Made by a program: the position numbers and the translations under genes
Shown here: positions 39,901 through 51,900 of the stretch, in pieces
How positions within the stretch are numbered: the first letter of the stretch is position 1
Layout: the number at the start of each line of letters is the position of its first letter
The notes under the pieces: generated by a model
Database searches by the model: none
What the model was told of the DNA's origin: nothing
Seen by the model: only the letters and a program-made list of their open reading frames with translations
From: Limnoperna fortunei
Taxonomy: Eukaryota > Mollusca > Bivalvia > Mytilida > Modiolidae
DNA length: 64,000 nucleotides
Assembly (NCBI GenBank): GCA_944474755.1
Contig: OX104115.1
Coordinates: 67,190,605-67,254,604, forward strand
Direction of reading: 5' to 3'

Positions 39901-42900
39901 TTTAGAAAACTGCTTCAATCTGTTTTCTTTAAAGCTCTTAATAAGAAAGAGCTGGACATTTAAATTGCAGCTATTCATGCATGACTCAGGTAATTTCTAA
40001 TTTCTAATCTGGAAGACAGCCATAGAGTATAATGTAGATGGAACACCTTAGAAGTTTAAAAGTTACCTGAGTCACGCATGAGTAGCTGCAATTTAAATGT
40101 CCAGCTCTTTCATATTAAGAGCTTTAAAGAAAACAGATTGAAGCAGTTTTCTAAACAGCTGTTATCTATTTTTGGAATTGATTGAGCAATAGGTAGAAAG
40201 TACCTGACAGGTCATTGTATTTTGACTATAGATATTTCTATCTTTTGGGCGCCTTGTTGGGTGAGTGGTAGTCCATGAATCCTCGGCCATCAAATGCTTT
40301 TTAAGACTTTGACTCCCATGAGTCTAAAAAAGCATTGGATGGCAGAGAATTCTCTGACTAGCTGAGTGGTGAAGACAGTTTGTCACCTGCTATTGATCAT
40401 GTGGCTGTCAACAAAGAGGATATGGTTTTGAGTCTCACAGCAATCAGTGTGTGCTGGACTCCAATCTTAATTGAAAATGATTACCAATTTTCCTACAGTT
40501 TGTGGCTTTTCACCTGTACTCTGGCTTCTTAAAAAAGATCTGGATGCTGAAAAATTGCAGAAAGTGATGTTTAACCCCATTCAAACAAACATTTAACAAA
40601 TCTATATATGGTTTATTTTGTGGCTCAAGGTTACTTGTCTTTCAATGTAGCTTTTGTTTTGAATTAGAGTTAACTGACCCATATGTTTAATGACATGACA
40701 ATTACTAAAGGGACACATTTTCTGTTCTGACATGCATTCATTTGTTCTCTATATGTCAGTTTTGTCCTGTTAGGACCTACAGTGTAAGTTTTGCCTACAT
40801 TTGGACAGCATTTGTTTGTAAAGTGGAGGTAGGACCCATGTTTTTTTACATGACAATTCAGGGACACATGTTCTGTTCTAACATACATCATGTATGCCAG
40901 CTTCGTTCCTTTAGTACCTTCAGTGCAAATTTTGCCCACAGATGAACATATCATCCTAATTAGACATAATTCTGACTTTTATTTGTATGTCACAATAAAC
41001 AGTTGCCGCACCATGGGACATGTCAGTGTTACAAAAAATTTCATACAAGGGTACATGTTTTGTCTGGAATATTCTTGAACAAATTTGAAAAGCAAATGCA
41101 GTGTTTACATTTGGAATGGTATTTGAACACATAATGGAGGTGTGCAGGGCTAATAGATTTGAATTGTTGTGAAATATTCTTAAAACTGTAGTCTGTTTGC
41201 ATTCCAGATAACTAAGATAAGGGTTCATGTCTTCTCCTTCATCTTTGAAGCTAAAGCTACATTATTTATATTTTAGTAGGATTTTTGAACACAAAATGGA
41301 GGTGTGCAGGGCAAGAGGATTTTGATTTTCATTCAATTTTCTTAACATTTCTGCCTGTAACGCTGCTACACACCTGTCATGTCACTGGTCCATGGGGAAG
41401 GGGGAAGGCAATCATTTGTGTCTTACAGACACACTTTACTTTCTTAAAAAACATTGCCACTAACATATCACCCTTTAATTTTAAGCTGCAGGGGGCATAC
41501 TTTTCAACTAGTTTAGAGAGTGGGTTCAATATGGTTGTGGTTCAAAAAACATTCGGGGGCCTCAGTGGCCAAGTGGTTAAGATCACGTGGTTTGTCAACA
41601 CTGAGGTTGTGTGTTTGAGTCTTACTGCAGGCAGGGTGTGCTCTGCTCCAACCTGAATTGACAAGGATTGCCAGTTTTCCTACACAGGTTTTTCTCTGGG
41701 TACTCTGGCTCCCAATTAAAACTGGACTCCATGATATAAATGAAAAATTGCTGCAAGTGGTGTTAAATTCAAACAAACAAAAAACATTCAGATATGTACA
41801 ATAAAGAGAAACTGATATTTAGTCTGTTCAACCCCACCATATTGTGTTATGTGACTGTTCCCAGTCAGTAGTTTATGCCCACCTATTTCTCCTTTCTTTC
41901 ATTTGTTTTTAGTTTATTTTTGGTAGTTTGTTGTGAGGTCTGTTTGTTTTCTCTCTTTTTTATATAAGGATTCAATTTCCAAAAGGGGGTACAGTATTTC
42001 ATGTTTCAAAAAGGGAGTTAAAGTCTACATGACATGTTGTTTGCCCGAATTATACTCGGTTTGACACAACTGAGAATCATACCCACATTCTCTTGACAAC
42101 GAATTACTATTACACAACAGTGGTATATCAGTTGGAGACCAGAAAATTAAAATCTACTGACTACTTTTTTCAGTTTTTTTCAGTGATGATTGCTGAAAAA
42201 AATGACTGAAAATAAAATGCCTGCACTATCTTAAAACATATCATCTTTAAAAGTAATTTAAAATGATTTTGTTTGTATGGATCATGCTGGTAAAAAACTT
42301 GGTCAATTATCTCCCCTTGTTTGTAAATGTTTTATACCATACATTTAGGTTTTAGAATTATTTGGCCATTATGGCAGTTAGGATGGTCTTAATTATGTGA
42401 AATTGATTTATTTATAAGTGTAGCTGCCCAACAAATACTACCATAAATAATAACATTAGTATTTATTTCTGTCTCACAATTTCACATTACAGGACTGTAA
42501 ATTATTATACACAACACCGTGTATATTGTATAGATTATAAAACTCACTACTAATAGGTCTTAGGATGCACCTGATAATACTCACTACTAATAGGTCTTAG
42601 GATGCACCTGATAATACTCACTACTAATAGGTCTTAGGATGCTCCTGATAATACTCACTACTAATAGGTCTTAGGATGCACCCGATAATACTCACTACTA
42701 ATAGGTCTTAGGATACACTTTATTGCCTTTTTTTAGATATATATATATATTTTTAATTTACCACTATTTTTTTAAATGTAGCCCTGTTTTCTTCAATGAT
42801 TGTAGTGATATAAAAATAATTACAAACAGGATAAATTTTTATTTCTGCAAATGCTGACTGGCGAGTTGAATCCAGAAATTTATCTTCAGATTCTACTCCC

Positions 42901-45900
42901 TAACATATTTAGGTTCTTCTTAGTTTATATAGTCTACTGAAATTAAATTGAGTTCAGTGACTCTTGCAGGTCAAAAGGTCATCTTAAGTGAATTACAATT
43001 AAGAAATAGAAGATCCCCCTAAGTTTCTATTAGAAGGTATATAATATGCAGTTTTTTCCTCTAGTAGTTTTACTTAAATATCTTCAGATGACTCAGCAAA
43101 AAAGGTTCATATGTTGAGCCTTTTAAACTTGATATATGCTGTATAATTTGGCCACAGTGGTAATTTTTTTCTTTAATGTTTGGTCTGACTAATCTGTTCT
43201 GTAAAGTCCTCTTCATTCGAGTTTTTTTATTTTTTCAGTGATCAGATCGGCTGTATTGATTCAAAAATGGTACCGTTGTTATATGGCAAGACTGGAAGCC
43301 AGAAGGAGGTGTACATGGGAAATTTTTCAGTCTATAGAATATGCTGGCGAACAGGATCAAATAAAGGTACAAAATTGATTGATTGATTGATTTATTCCTC
43401 TGGGATTAATTCAGCAATTTTTTCATTGAGTAAGAAATTATGACATAAAAACAAAAATATCAATGGTCCCATCTTCACCAGTCAAGGTTTCTGTGTCCAC
43501 GAAACCCTGACAAACTTAGCTAGGAAATTCCCGGGCTAGAAGATTTTCGTATGACGTCAGTCCTTCAAAATATCAACTAATGAAATTGCTTGAAAGAAGC
43601 AAGTGTTTGGCAGTCGTCATTCTCACTCATTCTTGAGTGTGAAGAAAACGTAACGCAACTAATAAATAACACAGTAATAACAAATTATTAACACTAATGT
43701 ACAAAATACACCTATTTCCACATGGCCTACGCAACACATCCGTTTGGTTTATTTACAATCCACATTGGGATATCCCCTAACCAAGTCGTGAATGAAAACG
43801 AGCATTTGATTGGCTACATTAAGGTATGATGTAGCCAATCAAAATAGTGACTTCTAGCCCGGGAAATTCCTAGCTAAGTTTGTCGGGGTTTTGTGGACAC
43901 AGAAACACTGACTTGTGAGGATGCAATGGTCCAGGTTCCAAAATCTTTGCAAATTTAGACTTGCAGTGGACTACTCATAACAAGTTTGCTACATAAAACT
44001 CGTCAGGCATTTAAGCTCAGGGAATGTGGCAATCTCTCTCTTATCTCATGACCTTTCTATTATTAATATGCAAAGAAGAGTACAAATTAAACCAACACTC
44101 CTTCCACAACCTTGAACAAAACTAACAAAGCAAAACCAGTAGTGATAAGCCACTCTGGTCAATTTTATAACCTAGACTTACATGTATATTAATAAATAAA
44201 ATCATGTACATGTTAATTTAAAAAAAATTCTGTGGGCCAAACTCTTGCAACCACATTCAGATATTTAGACTATTTATAGCATCACATTTGTATAATTATT
44301 TAGTTCAAGTTAATTAATGTTAGGAAGAGATCATGTGGGGTTTTGATTTATGCATTTCTAGCAGTAAGAACCAATAATAAATCAGATCGAGGTAAAAATG
44401 AAATCATTTAATCTTTTTACATTAATCAGACTGTTACGTTAGTAACAAAGTAAATTACAATGTACAAATTGTTATCTTTAGATTTTAAATCCCATTATCT
44501 TTTATGTTTTAATTACATTTTTGTAGGATCATTATAACACCCCCCCCCCCCCCCCCCCCCCCGCAAACTTATATCGGAATCACCCTGTCCGTCTGTCTGT
44601 CCACATTCTTGTAAGTGTAACTCCTCCTTAACCGCTTGATGAAATTTGTTGAAACTTAGCATAAAGGAAGTACATTATATGTAGATGGGCATGAAGGATT
44701 TTTATTTACCTCAGATCATTAAGGGGAGATAATTGGACTTGGAAACCTGTTTCAATTTATTTTTTATCATCCACAGGTTTAAACAAATGTTAGACTTGAG
44801 TACCAGTAGGAATCCAGTTATCTTTTTATGTGGATTCTCTGATGTTGTTTTTCCATCGAAATTCAATGAATTTTTTGCAGGACCTTAAATTTAGGCTCAG
44901 ATATCTGCTGGAGTTGTGATTTTTGAAAATGGAAAAAATGCAGATAATATTAGCAAGTAGCACAGATATTTCTGTAAAGAAGTTTAACGATGTCCCACTT
45001 GCCCTGTTTCGTTATCTGATGAATATGCTTACAGAACAAATATCTCTTGCAAATTGCATAACATGAACTTTGTATAAAACACTCTAAGTGATATTTTTGT
45101 TACGGATTAAAAACTTGTTAACTGTAATTATATATATAAGTAAATCAGGAAAATGCAATATAATGGGTACACTATCTGGATGACACGATTCATTAAAATT
45201 TTTTAAATTAAATTTCTTTTATGACTTTTTATCTAAATGTGCATGTGTTTTATTTTTTATTTGTTTGTATTAACACATCTGTGGAAGAAAATCATTTAAA
45301 TTCACTACAATCTTTTTAAGTTGAAATACAAAAATTGACATGTTTGTCCTTGGGTCTTATAGATTATTAAAGAAAGTAATACTCCCTGAGATGGATTTAT
45401 AGCGAGCATCGCAGATGCGAGCTATACGATTACATGCGTGTGTGTAAAAAAAGTCACGTGATCCATATGAACAAATCCATTTCAGATGGTAGCTGAGCTA
45501 TCCGAAGAAAATATTGTAGACGAACGAAAAAATATATAATATAAAAGTAGACAAAGATAATTTTGGCATCGATAAAATTAAAGTGTTTATTTTTTAAATT
45601 ACTACAAAAATGCCAGACAATTTTTTTTTCAATCTGAAACGCTGTATTTGAAATTGCGTTTTGTGACGTCAACAACACATTAGAAAAGACGTCACGTCAT
45701 CAATGGAATGTAGAGGCACTGTTAGGGGGCTCTAAAGTAATGACATGAACAATGTGCGATGCTCGCATTTAGGATGCGCCTACATTCATATTATGAGGCT
45801 TGGGCAGTTGTGTGATTAAGGTAGTAAGCCATCTATTATTGATTCTTATATTTTCGGACGTTCTGAAACGGGACCTTATCATATATTATTATACTTCCTG

Positions 45901-48900
45901 TAGAATGTCCTTTAATAGAAATATTTTACTATAAGGCTGATATTATAAAACAATTAAAAAAAAATTGACACCATGAAAGGTAGAAAAATCTTCAACCCAT
46001 AAATACTAACAATTTATGGATTTATCTGAGTCATCCTGCATGCATATATAGACACACAGACAGAATTTACTGCTAATTTGGACTTCAAATAGGCACTGCC
46101 CAATCTGGTTATTATTTGTAATTCATTACCCTTTTTAGATTTCTCCTAGATTTGGAATATTAAATAGAATATCAGGAACACCACATAGGGAAGTGAGACT
46201 ATGAATGTTTATTGTGACACAGATTTAGATTTGTGATCCCAGCAATGTAGAAGAATTTTGTCTTTTTTTTTTGCAGGGGAGGGAAATATTGTTTATGTAT
46301 GTACTTATATACCTATATGTAGGTAATCTTTTAAAACCTTTTTTTTTCAGTTGTATAACTTTTTCCATGATATGTTACAACAAATGGATCCAGATGCCAG
46401 TGGTCAGCCTAAAATACTGAGAGCTTTATCTGTATCTCAAAGACCAACAAGCTATATCAGTAAGTATATCTGTTTTATCTATATTTATTTACATTGCAGT
46501 ATTACGAGGCCATCGTGGCTGAGTGGTCTTTGTATTTATAGGTACCTGTAACCACTAATTCTCTGTGGCATATCTACACTGTGGTTGTGAGGTTGTGCCT
46601 GGCTTTTGGGCATTGTTCCTTAACTGAGAAAAATTGCCTGTTTTCCTATCAAAGTTTGGGGTTCAGAATGGGTACTCTGCCTTTCTCCCCCAGTGAAATC
46701 TAGATGTCATGGCTTAGCTGAAAAATAGCTGAAAGTGGTGTAAAATTCAAACAAAAAAATATTCTTATATCTTCATCCATTTTTTGACGACACAATATAT
46801 CAATGTGAATTTACACCTCTGATGTATGTTTGGGACAGTAGATCTAAACCTAAAAAAACCTAGATTGAAATTTTGAAGATTTGATTCTAAAGTGGCCTTT
46901 TATTTTTTATGCATTGATTGATTGGATGTTTGTTTTATGTCCAGCAAGCAGTATTTCAGCTGTATTCAGGACAAGTTAACAAACAATACATCAATTAGAT
47001 TGGCATAGTTTTGAATGCCACTGAAAACTATGAGTTACGGTGACAGAAAATGTAGCCTTCAGTTGTGGCTACAATGAGCCTTCACTTATTGACATCTACA
47101 AAAGTGGTCTGCATAGAGCGTTGCACTATTCCAATGTGTTACCAACTGTGGTCCATGGTCAGGCTTTCCATAATATGACCAGACAACCCCAACCAGAGGG
47201 TATCCCTATCCACTACCTGTGAAAGCGCTGTGCAGCACTGTGAACCTCACAACATTGTCCCAGCTTTTGTTATAAATTTATGCATAAATTTGGCTATTCA
47301 ATATTAATCATTATTTCGATTCTAAATAGTAAACCTGTAAAATAAGGCTATTTTAGGCCTATTTAGGTGGTTGGACAGTGTGACTTGTAACAATTGGTAT
47401 TGCTTGTCTTGACGTGCAATTTTCTTTAATGAATAAGGATAAACGTTCACGTCAAATTCATAGTTCGCTCCATTATTTGATTTTCACAGTCTGTGCTATG
47501 ATTAGCCTTTAACAGACATAGTGTAAGTTAATTAATTAGCAGAGCTTTTACCACATCTTAGCTATATTGTGTGGTTGTCTGATCAAGTCTCAGTAATGTA
47601 CCATTTTTATTTCACACATCTGATGTGTCTGCCATGTTGATTTCATTTCTATTCTTCTTTAGTTATTATCATTTTTTGTCATTGATAATCATAGAAGAAG
47701 ATCTGTCATAACATTATTAATTATTTTTATGCCAACATGTGTCAGCAATTTTTATTTCCAATTATTATAGAAAGGAAAATGTACATTTCGTGTCAGAAGT
47801 GTTGATATGGTAGGAATTAATAGAAAGTGGATTAACATCATTGAGCAACAATGAGGTAGCTAAAAAATGGTTGATTGTGGCAAAAATATCAAGCAACAAA
47901 CAAAACAACACTATCGAATGGTTTGACTGATGATTGATTGGATGTTTGCTTTATGACCAGTGAGCAGTATTTCAGCTATATTCAGGATGGGGCACTATCG
48001 AATGGTTGTTTTTATTTGATGGTATAAGCATTACCTCTTATTGTGTATGGTCTAATCCCAGTGTAATGGTTTTATTTCCGATTTGGGTACTAAAAGGAAT
48101 CACAGGGTAAAGATCCAAAATGGCTGCCTACTACATTTCTGTTAAGTAGGATAGGTATGGTCTCTCGATAAGGACTGTATTGTTTATAATACAAGTACAT
48201 TAAGTCAAGTTTGGTTGTAACTTGTTCTTTGCCTGTAGCTTATACACTGGATGCTAGGCATTCATTCAGGCTGAGTAGTTAAGGCAGCTGAAAAATTGCT
48301 GAAAGCTGCAATTACACCATTCAAACAAACAAATAAACAAACAATGTATTCAGTAAAATAAATATAAGCTGTGTTGCCATGGTTATTGAAGTATTTGAAG
48401 AGTGTCATACTACTCTGTGTATGACAGAATGCTTTATAATTTATGTTCAAGAATAACAGGTGCCTAATAATGATAACCACTACCAACTACCATACTTTCC
48501 ATCCTTACTGTTCTATTTACAATCAAAAGTTACTTCCTCTTTGTTCAATCATTTATTTTTTGTTAATTACTTCCCCTTGGTTCATCCATTTATTGCTAGT
48601 TAATTACTTCAATTTGGTTCATCCATTTATTGCTGGTTAATTACTTCCCTTTGGTTCATCCATTTATTGCTGGTTAATTACTTCCCTCTGATTCATCCAT
48701 TTATTGCTGGTTAATTACTTCCCTTTGTTTCATCCATTTATTGCTGGTTAATTACTTCCCTTTGATTCATCCATTTATTGCTGGTTAATTACTTCCCCTT
48801 GGTTCATCCATTTATTGTTGGTTAACTACTTTCCCTTGTCCTGAATACTATCAGTCAATCAATTGATCATCCTAAAGTTGACATATTTCTTACTCATGTT

Positions 48901-51900
48901 CAAGGTGACATATGTCTTATCCATGTTAAAGGTGACATATGTCTTTCCCATGTTAAAGGTTTTATATGTCTTACCCATGTTTTAAAGGTGACATATGTCT
49001 TACCCATTTTCCATGTGTCATATGTTTAACCATGTTCAAGGTGTCATATGTCTTACCCATGTTCATGATGTCATATGTCTTGCCCATGTTAAAGGTGACA
49101 TATGTCTTACCCATGTTCAATGTGTCATATGTCTTTCCCATGATAAAGTTTTTATATGTCTTACCCATGTTAAAGTTGACATATGTCTTACCCATGTTAA
49201 AGGTGACATATGTCTTTCCCATGTTAAAGGTTTTATATGTCTTACCCATATTAAAGGTTACATATGTCTTACCCATGTTCAAGGTGACATATGTCTTACC
49301 CATGTTCAATGTGTCATATGTCTTACCCATGTAAAAGGTGACATGTCTTACCCATGTTCAAGGTGACATATGTCATACCAATGTAAAAGGTGACATATGT
49401 CTTACCCATGTTCAAGGTGACATGTCTTACCCATGCTCAAGGTGTCTTATGTCTTACACATGTTCAAGGTGTCGTATGTCTTACCAATGTTCAAGGTGTC
49501 GTATGTCTTACCCATGTTCAAGGTGTCATATATCTTACCCATGTTCAAGGTGTCATATGTCTTACCCATGTTCAAAGTGACATATGTCAGGCCATGGTGG
49601 CTGAGTGATTATTTCGGTGGAAATTCAGGCCTTGTTGGCTGAGTAATAACTTCCTGTGGCAACTCAGGCCTTGGTGGCTGAGTGATTACTTTCTGTGGCA
49701 ACTCAGGCCTTGGTGGCTGAGTGATAACTTCCTTTGGCAACTCAGGCCTTGGTGGCTGAGTGATTACTTTCTGTGGCAACTCAGGCCTTGGTGGCTGAGT
49801 GATTACTTTCTGTGGCAACTCAGGCCTTGGTGGCTGAGTGATTACTTTCTGTGGCAACTCAGGCCATTGTGGCTGAGTGATTACTTTCTGTGGCAACTCA
49901 GGCCTTGGTGGCTGAGTGATTACTTCCTGTGGCAACTCAGGCCTTGGTGGCTGAGTGATTACTTTCTGTGGCAACTCAGGCCTTGGTGGCTGAGTGATTA
50001 CTTCCTGTGGCAACTCAGGCCTTGGTGGCTGAGTGATTACTTTCTGTGGCAACTCAGGCCATCGTGGCTGAGTGATTACTTCCTATGGCAACTCAGGCCT
50101 TGATGGCTGAGTGATCATAGTAGTCAACAAGAGTCAACATTTGGGTTGTGCATTCCAGTCTGAAAATCTAAGTGTGCTTTACTTTGACCTATACATTAAC
50201 AAGGATTGCCTGTTTTCCTGCCAGAGGTAATATGCTCTCAGCAGTGACTATGGCTTCCTCCCCAATAAAAACCAGATGTCCTGATAATGCTGAAAAATGG
50301 TTGAATATCCAACAAACACAAGAAAACTGGCATAATACATAGTCTCCATGATATAAATCTGAAAATGTTAAAATAAATTTTTGGCAACTTTTAAAAGGTA
50401 AAACATGTTTTCGTTCATGCCCCCACTTAGAAATTTTGAAATGATCCTCAAAAATGAGAAATTTATTTTAAATTAACTAATTTTACGATTTCATGTGATT
50501 GCATTTTAGACCATGTAATGACAATGCAGTTAAATATCTGAGAACATTGTACTTGTGTGTATATATTTGTAAGAAGATAAAAAATATCCACTGGTTCAAT
50601 AACAAATTATTATTATAAAAACTATATTCCTGAAATTATATTGACTAAATGATTGTATGTATGTTTTATTCCCAATGTGCAATATGATCGAACATTTGAT
50701 AATTGATTACATGTCACATGAGTCAATTGTCAGTCTTTTTCTGCCATGCATTGCATATAAACAACTATTACATTTTTGCTGGACAAAAGTAAAAATTATT
50801 AACTTTTCCAAGACATTACTATATTAAGAAAGTTGACATTGGTGGCTCAATTTAAGAAGTTTGACACTGATGGCACAATGTTAAAAGGTTGACATTAGTG
50901 GCACAATGTAAGAAGGTTGACACTGATGGCACAATATAAGAAGGTTGACACTGGTGGCACAATGTAAAAGGTTGCCGCTAGTGGCACAATGTAAGAAGGA
51001 TGACACTGGTGGCACAATGTAAGAATGTTGATGTTAGTGGCACAATATAAGAAAGTTGACATTGGTGGCACAATGTAAGAAGGTTGACACTGGTGCCACA
51101 ATATAATTTAACACTATCCACTATTAGAAAAAAAAGCTTAACCATCAATACTTACAAAAAATGCTATCACGTCAATTACAAGGCAAACGTTTGTGAAAAT
51201 GACATATAAGTATGTATCCAAAATCTATTCTAATTAATTGCAATATAATTAGTCTCCCCTTGAATTAAGAATCTTTCAGTTGAAACTTATTTTTTATTTC
51301 GAATTCATTGGCTTTCATTTTGCATAAAAGATATGTATTGTTAAAATTCTGCAAATAGCAACACAAAAGTGTCAAATTTCAATATCCTTTGCTGTTATAA
51401 TGTTTATTTATTATTTCATTTTGTCAGATGTTGTATCTGATATATTTCCAAGTAAATCATCATCATTATTGTTAATTACATAAAATGAACTGAATTTATA
51501 ACCTATTTTCCTTCTTATCAGTTTGGCTTCTTGCTGTTTTTCGTTGATGTCAACAATTGCTAAAAAAATCAATGATTTAAAAAAAGATTTAATTGTTATT
51601 TAAGGCTGTGGTAGAATAAAAATAGTTCTAATAACAAATAAAAGGAAATTAACAACTGAATCCAATGTTCAGTAACAAAGTATAATAATATTTTTCAGCT
51701 TTCATATCAGCATTCAAGTGCAGCATAAATGTTAATTACAAGTATTTTTGTCATTATCAAAGAACATTGGCATTTTAAACCTGTAACAAGTTTTTATTTA
51801 CCTTGTAATCTGCATTCCAGTTAGAAAGAAATACATGTACTAAGAAAATAATCGTGTACTCCTATAGTCTTGTGTGATGTTTGGATTGCAGTGTGGAATC

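Noticed and set aside
48966..50052. Several overlapping frames on both strands
   Set aside because: By-products of the 27-bp and 39-bp arrays, whose unit lengths are multiples of three.
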